Assembly (NCBI GenBank): GCA_026002995.1
Contig: BPGK01000001.1
Location: 558,001-622,000, forward strand
Length of the DNA: 64,000 bases
Direction: 5' to 3'
From: Gaiellaceae bacterium
Lineage (GTDB): Bacteria; Actinomycetota; Thermoleophilia; Gaiellales; Gaiellaceae
Under the pieces are notes generated by a model, which was not told the DNA's origin, did no database searches, and was given only the letters and a program-made list of their open reading frames with translations. A program made the position numbers and the translations under genes. Shown piece by piece: positions 1 to 8,690 of the stretch. How positions within the stretch are numbered: position 1 is the first letter of the stretch; the number at the start of each line of letters is the position of its first letter.

Positions 1-984
1 CGAGCGCTCCTCGCGGGGCTCGGGAATCCGCAAGACGCGTATCCCGCGATCCACGTCGTCGGCACGAACGGGAAGTCGACCGCGACGGTCACGATCGAGC
101 AACTCCTCCTCTCGGAGGGGCTCGCAGTCGGCTCGACGATCTCGCCGCATATCGCGAGCTGGGCCGAGCGGATCCGCATCAACGGGCAGCACGCCGACTT
201 CGAGGCTGCGATCGCGCGCGTGCGCGAGCAGGCCGAGCGCGTCCGGGCGACCCAGTTCGAGATCGTCACCGCGGCGGCGCTCGCCGCGTTCGCGGATGCG
301 GGGATCGACGTCGCCGTCGTCGAGGCAGGGCTCGGGGGGAGGCTCGATGCGACGAACGTCCTTCGCACGCGGGTCGTGCTGCTCACGAACGTCGGGCTCG
401 ACCACACCGACGTGCTCGGCGAGAGTCGGGAGGCGATCGCCCGCGAGAAGCTCGCGGTGGCACGTGAGGACAGTGTCGTCGTGCTTCCCGACCGCGAGTT
501 CGCGCACCTCGTGCCCGAGCGAGAGGTGGTCGTCGGTGGAGCCCGTGAGGCGGCCGAGGCGTTCCTGGGGCGGAGGATCGACGCGGAGCCTTCCGTCTCG
601 CTTCCCGGGCGGCTCGAGCTGCGCGAGGGCGAGATCCGGGACGGCGCGCACAATCCCGACGGTGCGCGGTTCCTCGTGGAGCGTCTGCCTCCGGGCGACT
701 ACACCGTCGTCGCCTCCGTTCTTCGCGACAAGGATGTCGATGCGATGCTCGCAACGCTCGCCCGCGTGGGGTCGCGCTTCGTCGCCACGCGCTCGTCCTC
801 CCCGCGGGCGCTTCCTGCCGAGGAGCTCGCGGAGCGCGCCCGAGCCCGCTTTCCGCTCGTCGAGGCGGTTCCCGAGCCGTCCGCCGCGGTGCGGCGCGCG
901 CACGAGCTCGGGGAGCCGGTGCTCGTGACCGGATCGCTCTACCTCCTCGGCGACCTCGCGCAGGCGGAGGGAGGGTCGAGATGA
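1..984 (+). CDS. folC: FolC folylpolyglutamate/dihydrofolate synthase, 5' end outside the window
   Basis: ATP-dependent ligase that adds glutamate to folates (and to dihydropteroate in bifunctional forms) in the cytoplasm. The reading frame is open from base 1; the ORF track starts it too late at 220. Visible motifs are the P-loop GTNGKST near the left edge, SPHIASWAERIRING, VEAGLGGRLDATN, NVGLDHTDVLG and the C-terminal DGAHNPDGA. About 327 residues lie in the window. The stretch between IAREK and PGRLELREG is shorter than in typical FolC proteins of about 420-450 residues, so the central ATPase domain looks trimmed. It ends in an ATGA overlap with the next small gene. The family call is firm; the mono- or bifunctional nature is not decided. 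Confidence 0.93.
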   Translation, partial: RALLAGLGNPQDAYPAIHVVGTNGKSTATVTIEQLLLSEGLAVGSTISPHIASWAERIRINGQHADFEAAIARVREQAERVRATQFEIVTAAALAAFADAGIDVAVVEAGLGGRLDATNVLRTRVVLLTNVGLDHTDVLGESREAIAREKLAVAREDSVVVLPDREFAHLVPEREVVVGGAREAAEAFLGRRIDAEPSVSLPGRLELREGEIRDGAHNPDGARFLVERLPPGDYTVVASVLRDKDVDAMLATLARVGSRFVATRSSSPRALPAEELAERARARFPLVEAVPEPSAAVRRAHELGEPVLVTGSLYLLGDLAQAEGGSR

Positions 985-1094
985 CGCGAACGGGTGAGCG
1001 GATCTCCGTCCTCCTCTTCGCGCTGCTGATCGTGGTCGGGATCGTCGGGCTCGCGTTCGGGCTCGGGTACCTCGTCGGCAGGCTTCTGCTATGA
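981..1094 (+). CDS. 37-residue single-pass membrane micro-protein
   Basis: Too short for the ORF track. It starts at the ATG inside the folC stop (ATGA) and its own TGA overlaps the ATG of the following gene, so it sits in a tightly coupled operon. The product begins MTRTGERISVLLF and is then almost entirely hydrophobic (about residues 8-36, glycine-rich), consistent with one membrane helix. Function unknown. The support is its double start/stop overlap and good codon bias; there is no family evidence. Confidence 0.55.
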   Translation: MTRTGERISVLLFALLIVVGIVGLAFGLGYLVGRLLL

Positions 1095-1606
1095 GGGAGG
1101 CCACGATGCCGATTGCGCAGGCGCTCGACTCCGTCGACTGGACGCTCGCTCGAAACCTCGGGATCCTGCTCGTCGTCGTCCTCTGGCTGGCGACTGCCTT
1201 CTGGGTCCTCAAGGACGCCCGCCGCCGCATCGCCGACGCGTGGCTCGTCGCGCTCGCGACGCTCGTCGGGCTCGTGCTGCCGTTTCTCGGGCCGATCATC
1301 TACCTCTTCTTCCGACCGCCGGAGTACCTCGCCGACGTGCGCGAGCGCGAGCTCGAGATCCGCGCTATGGAGGAGCGCCTCGCCGAGCTCGATCGCCGCT
1401 GTCCGGTCTGCCGCGCGCGCGTCGAGGCGTCGTACCTCGTGTGCCCGGTCTGTACGACGCGGCTGAAGCAGGCATGTCCGTCGTGCGGCCAACCGCTCGA
1501 GTCGCTCTGGCAGGTCTGCCCCTACTGCGCGACGGAGATCCCGCCCGCGCTACCCGCGCTCGACGAGGTGTCGTTGCGACCGCGCCGTCGTCGGGCGAGC
1601 GACTAG
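1091..1606 (+). CDS. Membrane protein with cytoplasmic double zinc ribbon
   Basis: 171 residues. Two hydrophobic segments (about residues 20-37 and 48-70) are separated by a short basic loop, followed by a charged helix and four CxxC knuckles: CPVC, CPVC, CPSC and CPYC. The paired CxxC motifs form the double zinc-ribbon pattern. The N-terminal part resembles PLDc_N-type two-helix membrane anchors. It is coupled upstream to the micro-protein by ATGA and lies 12 nt before ndk. The role is unknown; zinc binding is inferred from cysteine spacing. The ORFs on the opposite strand here are GC-rich shadows. Confidence 0.8.
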   Translation: MREATMPIAQALDSVDWTLARNLGILLVVVLWLATAFWVLKDARRRIADAWLVALATLVGLVLPFLGPIIYLFFRPPEYLADVRERELEIRAMEERLAELDRRCPVCRARVEASYLVCPVCTTRLKQACPSCGQPLESLWQVCPYCATEIPPALPALDEVSLRPRRRRASD

Positions 1607-1609
1607 CAT
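1604..1609 (+). promoter_or_regulatory. Putative -10 element (TAGCAT) for ndk
   Basis: A TAnnnT hexamer ends nine nt before the ndk ATG and there is no Shine-Dalgarno sequence between them. This is the geometry of a leaderless or near-leaderless transcript. The same spacing recurs before several other genes in the window. Confidence 0.5.
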
Positions 1610-1618
1610 CCTCGCTCC

Positions 1619-2038
1619 ATGGCCAGGGAGACCACGCTCGTTCTCGTCAAGCCCGACGGCATGCGCCGCGGCCTCGCGGGCGAGATCCTCGCGCGCTTCG
1701 AGCGGCGCGGGCTCGAGCTCCGGGGCGCGCGGCTGCTCAAGATCTCGAAGTCGCTCGCTCGTGCGCACTACGCCGAGCACAAGGGGAAGCCGTTCTTCGG
1801 CGACCTCGTGGACTTCATCACCTCGGGGCCGGTGCTCGCGCTCGCCGTGAGCGGCGAGTCGGCGATCTCGGTCGTCCGCGCGATGATGGGCGCGACGAAC
1901 CCGCTCGACTCCGCGCCGGGAACCATCCGCGGAGACTTCGCGCTCGAGCTCTCCGAGAACATCGTCCACGGATCGGACTCGAAGGAGAGCGCGAAGCGGG
2001 AGCTCGCGCTCTTCTTCCCCGACGGCCTCGTCTCGTAA
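1619..2038 (+). CDS. ndk: Nucleoside diphosphate kinase
   Basis: Transfers the gamma phosphate between NTPs and NDPs through a phosphohistidine, balancing nucleotide pools. 139 residues, normal for the family. Motifs are TLVLVKPDGMRRG at the N-terminus, the hairpin region GATNPLDSAPGTIRGDF, and the active site ENIVHGSDS with the catalytic His near residue 117. The start is the ATG at 1619, with a -10-like TAGCAT just upstream. It lies between the zinc-ribbon gene and maf, as in many actinobacterial folC-ndk-mre clusters. The identification is secure. Confidence 0.97.
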   Translation: MARETTLVLVKPDGMRRGLAGEILARFERRGLELRGARLLKISKSLARAHYAEHKGKPFFGDLVDFITSGPVLALAVSGESAISVVRAMMGATNPLDSAPGTIRGDFALELSENIVHGSDSKESAKRELALFFPDGLVS

Positions 2039-2050
2039 GGCTGCCGCGCG

Positions 2051-2656
2051 CTGCACGCCGATCTCCTGACTCTCGCCTCGACCAGTCCTCAGCGACGCGC
2101 GATCCTCGAGCAGCTCCGCATCCCGTTCGAGGTGGTCGCCCCGCACTACGTCGAGGACGATCCGCCGGACGCCGACGCCGCTGAGCTCGTCCGCCGCCAC
2201 GCCGAGGGCAAGGCGCGCTCCGTCCATGTCGACGGCCGTCTGACGCTGGGCGTCGACACGACCGTCGTCCTCGACGGGCGCGTCTACGGGAAGGCGCGCG
2301 ACTCCGAGGAGGCGCGGCAGATGCTGAACGAGCTCTCCGGTCGCACGCACGCGGTGCTCTCGGGGCTCTGCCTCCTCGGCGCCGGCGAGGAGATCATCGT
2401 CCACGAGCGGACGGAGGTGACGTTCAGGCTGCTGTCGTCCGAGCTCGTCTCCTTCTACGTCGCGAGCAGGGAGTGGGAGGGTCGTGCGGGCGCCTACGCG
2501 ATCCAGGGGCTCGGCGGACGCCTCGTCGAGCGGATCGAGGGCGACTACCTGAACGTCGTCGGGCTCCCGGGAGCGCTCCTCGTGACGCTGCTCGAGCGCC
2601 TTGCCCCGCGCCTGCTCGTCTCCACGGGCCCCACCACGAGCGAGACTCCGGGATAG
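2051..2656 (+). CDS. maf: Maf-family nucleotide pyrophosphatase, apparent CTG start
   Basis: House-cleaning NTP pyrophosphatase related to septum-inhibitor Maf proteins. The family signature LASTSPQRRAIL lies upstream of the first in-frame ATG/GTG/TTG (GTG at 2132), so the ORF-track start would delete the active-site loop. In the same frame ndk stops at 2036-2038. The only plausible initiators between are CTG codons at 2051 and 2066; 2051 has AAGG ten nt upstream. With this start the product is 201 residues, normal for Maf. Other motifs are VDTTVVLDGRVYGKA and the C-terminal AYAIQGLGG and VVGLP. Family firm, start codon inferred. Confidence 0.88.
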   Translation: MHADLLTLASTSPQRRAILEQLRIPFEVVAPHYVEDDPPDADAAELVRRHAEGKARSVHVDGRLTLGVDTTVVLDGRVYGKARDSEEARQMLNELSGRTHAVLSGLCLLGAGEEIIVHERTEVTFRLLSSELVSFYVASREWEGRAGAYAIQGLGGRLVERIEGDYLNVVGLPGALLVTLLERLAPRLLVSTGPTTSETPG

Positions 2657-3778
<1,122 letters not shown>

Positions 3779-3810
3779 GGGTCTGCGCTACCGGTCAGGA
3801 GTCTGCGCTA

Positions 3811-3867
3811 GGGGTCAGGTCTCTCGTGTTGCACGCCAAGGGCGTGCAACACGAGAGACCTGACCCC
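3811..3867. repeat. Perfect 27-bp inverted repeat, 3-nt loop
   Basis: The left arm (3811-3837) begins GGGGTCAGGTCTCTCG and the right arm (3841-3867) ends CGAGAGACCTGACCCC. All 27 positions pair and only AAG separates the arms. Transcribed from either strand it would form a very stable hairpin. The right arm ends inside the first unit of the 24-bp tandem array, so the left arm can also pair with any of the later units. No T-tract follows, so a simple Rho-independent terminator is not obvious. Confidence 0.93.
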
Positions 3868-3996
3868 GCTCGTTCCGAGAGACCTGACCCCGCTCGTTCC
3901 GAGAGACCTGACCCCGCTCGTTCCGAGAGACCTGACCCCGCTCGTTCCGAGAGACCTGACCCCGCTCGTTCCGAGAGACCTGACCCCGCTCGTTGC
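3853..3996. repeat. Six tandem copies of a 24-bp repeat between mreB and mreC
   Basis: The unit is GAGAGACCTGACCCC followed by GCTCGTTCC. Copies begin at 3853, 3877, 3901, 3925, 3949 and 3973. The first five are identical and the sixth has one change (GTTGC for GTTCC). Because 24 is divisible by three, the array is open in several frames, which is why the ORF track extends mreC through it as SERPDPAR repeats. There are no unique spacers, so it is not a CRISPR array. Confidence 0.95.
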
Positions 3997-4030
3997 GCCC
4001 TCGCTCGACGCTACTCCGGGCGGGCGTCGC

Positions 4031-4036
4031 TACACT
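4031..4036 (+). promoter_or_regulatory. Putative -10 (TACACT) for mreC
   Basis: TACACT ends eight nt before the GTG at 4045 and no ribosome-binding site intervenes. It suggests that mreC has its own near-leaderless promoter downstream of the repeat array rather than depending on read-through from mreB. Confidence 0.5.
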
Positions 4037-4044
4037 GGCCCGTC

Positions 4045-4980
4045 GTGCCCAGGGAACGCAGCGCGCGATCGGGCGCGCTGGGCGTGACCGTCCGGCGCGT
4101 CCCGTCCACACCATCGAGCTCACGCAGCGCCGGGACGCTCCGCCGCCGGCTCGCGGTCGGCCTGCTCGTGCTCGCCTCCGTCGTGCTGATCACGCTCTCC
4201 TTCAGAGCGGGAGAGGACGGGACCGCTTGGGACATCGAGGCCGTCGGGTCGACCCTCCTGCGCCCGGCCGCAGTGGCCGTCGAACGGGTCGCGCAGCCCT
4301 TCCGTGACGCGTACGCCTGGGCAGACGGCTTGCTCACGGCTCGCTCCGAGGCGGACCGACTCCGGACCGAGGTCCGCGAGCTTCGCCAGCGCGCGATCCA
4401 GAGCGAGTTCGCCCTGCGCGAGAACGAGTACCTCCGCGGGCTGCTCGAGTACATCGACGGGCCGCGCTTCCCGGCGGGCTACGACCCCGTCGCAGCGGAG
4501 GTCATCGGTCGCCCCGGGAGCGCGTTTGCGCAGGCCGTGGTCGTCGCCGCCGGGTCGCGGGACGGGGTACGGGTCAACGACCCGGTCGTCAACGCCGACG
4601 GGCTCGTGGGGCTCGTGGTGCGCGTGAGCCCGCGTACCGCGCGGGTGCAGCTCCTCACCGACCCGCGCGCGGCGGTCTCCGCGCTCGACTTGCAGACGGA
4701 CGCGGCGGGGATCGTGCGCCACGCCCGCGGCACGCGCGAGACGCTCGTCCTCGACCGCGTACGGAAGCGCGACCTCGTGCGCGTCGGCGACGAGATCGTC
4801 ACCGCCGGCTGGCGGGTCGGCGCGCTGACCTCCCTGTACCCGAAGGGAATCGCCATCGGAGTGGTCACGTCCGTCGGCCAGACCGACACCGACCTCTACC
4901 AACAGATCCAGGTCGACCCGTACGTCGACTTCGGAGGGCTCGACGCCGTCCTCGTCCTCGTCCCCAAGGGCCGACAGTGA
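4045..4980 (+). CDS. mreC: Rod-shape protein MreC
   Basis: Membrane-anchored periplasmic scaffold that links MreB/MreD to PBP2 and RodA. I chose the GTG at 4045 (311 residues) because the ORF-track start lies inside mreB and runs through the repeat array. After a basic tail comes one transmembrane helix (LAVGLLVLASVVLITLSF, about residues 33-50), then a coiled coil (SEADRLRTEVRELRQR to ENEYLRGLLEY) and the two beta-barrel lobes with PGSAFAQAVVVAAGSRDGV and the C-terminal YVDFGGLDAVLVL. GTGA overlaps mreD. Confidence 0.95.
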   Translation: MPRERSARSGALGVTVRRVPSTPSSSRSAGTLRRRLAVGLLVLASVVLITLSFRAGEDGTAWDIEAVGSTLLRPAAVAVERVAQPFRDAYAWADGLLTARSEADRLRTEVRELRQRAIQSEFALRENEYLRGLLEYIDGPRFPAGYDPVAAEVIGRPGSAFAQAVVVAAGSRDGVRVNDPVVNADGLVGLVVRVSPRTARVQLLTDPRAAVSALDLQTDAAGIVRHARGTRETLVLDRVRKRDLVRVGDEIVTAGWRVGALTSLYPKGIAIGVVTSVGQTDTDLYQQIQVDPYVDFGGLDAVLVLVPKGRQ

Positions 4981-5504
4981 CTCCCGGCGACGCGCTCCGC
5001 GCCGCGCTCGTCGTCCTTGCCGCGGCGATGCTCCAGGTGGTGATCGTCTCCTCGCTCACCGTGCTCGGTGGCACGGCAGACCTGCTGCTCGTGACGGTCT
5101 GCTGTCTCGGCCTCCTCCGCGGTGCCGTGGTGGGTGCGGTCGCGGGCTTCGGCGCGGGGCTCGTGGTCGACGTCCTCACGCTCGACACCCTCGGGGCGTC
5201 CTCGCTCGTGCTGACGCTGGTGGGGTTCTGGGCCGGCCGCTACGGGGAGACGACCGCGCGCGGGACGAGGCTTCCGCCACTCGTTGCCGTGGGCGCGCTC
5301 ACGATCCTCGCAGCAGTGTTCGCCACGTTCCTGCGCGTCCTCTTGGGCGAGGAGGTCGTCGCCGAGCACGCGCTCGTCGGGGCTCTCGTCCCCGCGCTCG
5401 TCCTCAACCTCGCGCTCGCGCTCCCGGTGTCCTCCCTCCTGCGCACCGTCGTTCGTCCGCGATCCGAGAGCCCTTCCGCCGCGGAGGTCGAGCTCGTTGC
5501 CTGA
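4977..5504 (+). CDS. mreD: Rod-shape membrane protein MreD
   Basis: 175-residue integral membrane protein with about five hydrophobic segments and very few charged residues until the C-terminal tail. It starts at the GTG overlapping the mreC stop (GTGA). The GAVVGAVAGFGAGLVVDV segment is typical of MreD. It works with MreC in the elongasome. Its 3' end overlaps the TTG start of mrdA, which supports coupled translation. Confidence 0.9.
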   Translation: MTPGDALRAALVVLAAAMLQVVIVSSLTVLGGTADLLLVTVCCLGLLRGAVVGAVAGFGAGLVVDVLTLDTLGASSLVLTLVGFWAGRYGETTARGTRLPPLVAVGALTILAAVFATFLRVLLGEEVVAEHALVGALVPALVLNLALALPVSSLLRTVVRPRSESPSAAEVELVA

Positions 5505-7512
5505 CCGACGGGGCAGTCCCTACGGTGAGCGCCGGCTTCCGCCGGCGCGCTTTCTCCCCCCTGACCCGCGGGTGCGTGAGCCGCATCGCCTGACCCCGCA
5601 GCTCGCGCTCAGGGTCGGCGTGCTCGGCGTCGTCGCGCTCGTCGCGTTCGGCATCCTCTTCGCGCGTCTCTGGTCGCTTCAAGTGCTCTCCGGCGACGAG
5701 TACCTGAACGCCGCGCAGAACAACCAGCTCCGACTCGTCCGGCTCGAGGCGCCTCGGGGGCCGATCCTCGACCGCAACGGCCGCGTCCTCGTCTCCAACG
5801 TGGCCGGAACCGCGGTCAAGCTGTGGGTGGGCGACATGCCCGAGAAGGGCCGCAACGCCCTCGTCCGCCGCCTCGCGACCGTGCTCGGCCTGTCGCCGCG
5901 GAGGCTCGCGCGCGCCGTCGACGAGCAGCTCTCGGATCCGCTGACGCCGATCACGGTGAAGACGTCCGTCGGCGAGGCCCAGGTGAAGTACCTCTACGAG
6001 CACCGGGCGGAGTTCCCGGGAGTCGAGATCGTCCAGACCTACCTCCGTCACTACCCATACAAGGCGCTCGCCGCCCAGCTCCTCGGGTACGTCGGGGAGA
6101 TCTCCGCCGAGGAGCTCGAGCGGCTCCGCAAGGACGGCTACCGCGCCGGCGACACGATCGGCAAGACGGGGATCGAGGCGGCGTACGACGCGTACCTCCG
6201 AGGAGTACCGGGCCTCGCCCAGATCACGGTGGACTCGCTTGGACGCCCCCAGAGCTCGCTCGAGCTGCGCCAGGAGGCCCGGGCTGGAAACGCGCTCCGC
6301 CTCACCATCGACGTCCGGATCCAGCGGGCGGCGGAGGAGGCGCTCCGGTACGGGATCGAGCTCGCCCACGCGAACGACCACTGGGCGGCGAACGGCGGCG
6401 CCATCGTCGCCCTCGACCCGCGCGACGGCGCCGTGCTCGCGCTCGCCTCCTCGCCGAGCTATCGGCCGTCGGTCTTCGTCGGCAGGCTCGATCGGCGCAA
6501 GCTCGCCCCGCTTCTCGACGAGGAGGCGGCGCGTCGCGCGAACTACCCGGGCCTGAACCGGGCCATCGCCGGCCTGTATCCGCCCGGATCGACCTGGAAG
6601 CCCGTGACAGCGCTCGCAGGGATGCAGGAGCACGTGTTCTCGGCGTACGACCCCTTGCCGTGCACGCCGGTCGCCTACTACGGGCTCGACCGGCAGAAGT
6701 TCCGCAACTGGAACCCGTACGTCAACCGTCCGATGACCCTTCCGGAGGCTCTGGCGGAGTCCTGCGACACGTACTTCTACGAGATCGGCAACCGCTTCTA
6801 CCTGCAGGGATCCGAGGGCCGCGTGCGGATGCAGCAGTGGGCCCGCCGATTCGGCTTCGGATCGCCCACCGGCATCGACATCGCCGGCGAGGAGCCGGGC
6901 CTCGTCCCGACGCCGGAGTGGCGCCGCAAGACGTTCACGAGCGACTGGGATCGGGCGTGGAACCCCGGTGACTCGATCCAGCTCAGCATCGGGCAGAAGG
7001 ACCTCCTCGTGACCCCCCTCCAGATGGCGGCCTTCTACGCGATGCTCGCGAACGGCGGCAACATCGTCACCCCGTACCTCGCCTCGGCCGTCGAGCAGCC
7101 CGGCTCGAGGGGCTCGCCTCGCCTCGTCCTCAAGCGCTTCGCGCCGAAGCCGCCGCGGCCGGCGGGCGTCGACCCCGCCGCGCTCGCCGCCGTGCGGGAC
7201 GGCTTGTGGCGCGCGACGCACTCGATCAACGGGACGGCGTCCGGCGTGTTCGGCTCGTACGAGATCCCGATCTCCGGCAAGACCGGGACGGCGGAGAAGG
7301 TCGTTCCGCTCCCCGGCTACCCCGCCGGGCACCTCGAAGACCAGTCCTGGTGGTGCGGTTGGGGGCCGTCCGAGGCCGCGCGGCTCGTCGTCTGCGCGCT
7401 CATCGAGAACGGCGGCCACGGCTCGGCGGCCGCCGCCCCGGCGGCCCTCCGGGTCTTCGAGCGCTTCTTCAATCGGAAAGCGCCGGCCCCGGTCCTGACG
7501 GAGAGCGACTGA
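5497..7512 (+). CDS. mrdA: Penicillin-binding protein 2 (elongation transpeptidase), TTG start
   Basis: Periplasmic D,D-transpeptidase of the rod elongation machinery. The start is TTG at 5497 with GGAGG at 5483-5487, giving 671 residues; the ORF-track start lies inside mreD. Order: basic tail, one membrane helix (GVLGVVALVAFGILFARLW), PBP dimerisation domain (RGPILDRNGRVLVSN), transpeptidase with STWK at about 365, SCD near 422 and KTG near 595. SCD in place of SxN is common in this class. The mreD stop is overlapped and rodA follows by a one-base overlap. Confidence 0.96.
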   Translation: MPDRRGSPYGERRLPPARFLPPDPRVREPHRLTPQLALRVGVLGVVALVAFGILFARLWSLQVLSGDEYLNAAQNNQLRLVRLEAPRGPILDRNGRVLVSNVAGTAVKLWVGDMPEKGRNALVRRLATVLGLSPRRLARAVDEQLSDPLTPITVKTSVGEAQVKYLYEHRAEFPGVEIVQTYLRHYPYKALAAQLLGYVGEISAEELERLRKDGYRAGDTIGKTGIEAAYDAYLRGVPGLAQITVDSLGRPQSSLELRQEARAGNALRLTIDVRIQRAAEEALRYGIELAHANDHWAANGGAIVALDPRDGAVLALASSPSYRPSVFVGRLDRRKLAPLLDEEAARRANYPGLNRAIAGLYPPGSTWKPVTALAGMQEHVFSAYDPLPCTPVAYYGLDRQKFRNWNPYVNRPMTLPEALAESCDTYFYEIGNRFYLQGSEGRVRMQQWARRFGFGSPTGIDIAGEEPGLVPTPEWRRKTFTSDWDRAWNPGDSIQLSIGQKDLLVTPLQMAAFYAMLANGGNIVTPYLASAVEQPGSRGSPRLVLKRFAPKPPRPAGVDPAALAAVRDGLWRATHSINGTASGVFGSYEIPISGKTGTAEKVVPLPGYPAGHLEDQSWWCGWGPSEAARLVVCALIENGGHGSAAAAPAALRVFERFFNRKAPAPVLTESD

Positions 7513-8690
7513 TGATCGAGGTCGCTCAGCCACGCTCGGCGGCGCCCAGGGCGCGCGTGGGCGCGATGCCGATCGCCTTCCTGCGCAGGCTGGACTGGAT
7601 CCTCCTCGCCGCGACGCTCGCGCTCGCCGGCTACGGGCTCTGGGCGATTGCGGGCATCACCCGCTACGACGTCCCCGGGGACGAGCACTACTACGTCGTC
7701 CGACAGGCGATCGCGCTCGCCGTCGGGTTGGTCGGGTTCGCGGTCGCGACGATCGTTCCCCTCGATCTCGCGCGGCGGTACTGGAAGCTCGTTTACCTCG
7801 CGACGCTCGGGCTCATGACGCTCGTCATCGTCGCGGCCGAGGCGATCCGTGGCTCGCGGCGCTGGCTCGACCTCGGAGTCATCCAGTTCCAGCCGTCCGA
7901 GCTCGGCAAGGTTCTCTTCGTCCTGGCGATCGCAGGCTTTCTCGTGCAGCGAGCTGGGAGGACCGTGCAGTGGAGGACGCTGGCAGCGGCGCTCGGGCTC
8001 GGCGCGGCTCCCGTGCTGCTCGTCTTCCTGCAGCCGGACCTCGGGACTGCTCTCGTGTACGCGGCAGCGCTCGCTGCCGTCCTCTTCTTCGTCGGAGCGC
8101 GTTGGCGCCAGCTCCTGGCGCTCGTCGCGCTCGCCGTCTTCATCGCCCTCTCGGTGCTCTGGCTCCTCCCCAGCGTGGGGATCGAGGTCCTCGAGCCCTA
8201 CCAGGTGGCTCGTCTGACGCTCGACCCGAACGCCGACCCGAGCGGCGTCACGTACAACCTGAACCAGTCGATCACCGCCGTGGGCTCGGGCGGGTTGACC
8301 GGCCGCGGCGTCAGCGGCGCGACGCAGACGAACCTCGACTACCTTCCCGAGCACGCGACCGACTTCGTCTTCGCCTCGCTCGCGGAGCAGCGCGGGTTCG
8401 TCGGCTGTTCGATCCTCCTGCTCCTCTACCTCCTCCTCGTCTGGCGGGGGCTGCGCGTCATCACCGTCTCCCGAGACCTGTACGGCGCCGTCGTGGCCGG
8501 TGGGCTCGTCTTCGCCTTCCTCTTCCAGGTGTTCGTGAACGTCGGCATGACGATGGGCATCGCGCCCGTGACGGGCATCCCGCTGCCCTTCGTGACCGTC
8601 GGCGGCTCGGCCATCGTCGCGAACCTCGTGCTCGTCGGCGTGCTCCAGGGCATCCACGCCCGTGGGCACGCGGGGGCCAGCGCACCGTGA
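7512..8690 (+). CDS. rodA: RodA/FtsW SEDS glycosyltransferase
   Basis: Polymerises lipid II during cylindrical growth, paired with PBP2. The ATG at 7512 overlaps the mrdA stop, giving 392 residues. About ten membrane segments; SEDS signatures include IRGSRRWLDLG, IQFQPSELGKV, FLQPDLGTALVY, and the long loop with YNLNQSITAVGSGGLTGRG then EHATDFVFASLAEQRGF. The C-terminal PVTGIPLPFVTVGGSA is characteristic. The identification is secure; the RodA rather than FtsW choice rests on operon context. Confidence 0.96.
   Translation: MIEVAQPRSAAPRARVGAMPIAFLRRLDWILLAATLALAGYGLWAIAGITRYDVPGDEHYYVVRQAIALAVGLVGFAVATIVPLDLARRYWKLVYLATLGLMTLVIVAAEAIRGSRRWLDLGVIQFQPSELGKVLFVLAIAGFLVQRAGRTVQWRTLAAALGLGAAPVLLVFLQPDLGTALVYAAALAAVLFFVGARWRQLLALVALAVFIALSVLWLLPSVGIEVLEPYQVARLTLDPNADPSGVTYNLNQSITAVGSGGLTGRGVSGATQTNLDYLPEHATDFVFASLAEQRGFVGCSILLLLYLLLVWRGLRVITVSRDLYGAVVAGGLVFAFLFQVFVNVGMTMGIAPVTGIPLPFVTVGGSAIVANLVLVGVLQGIHARGHAGASAP

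Noticed and set aside
3853-3996. Possible CRISPR array
   Set aside because: The 24-bp units abut each other without unique spacers, and no cas gene is in the window.
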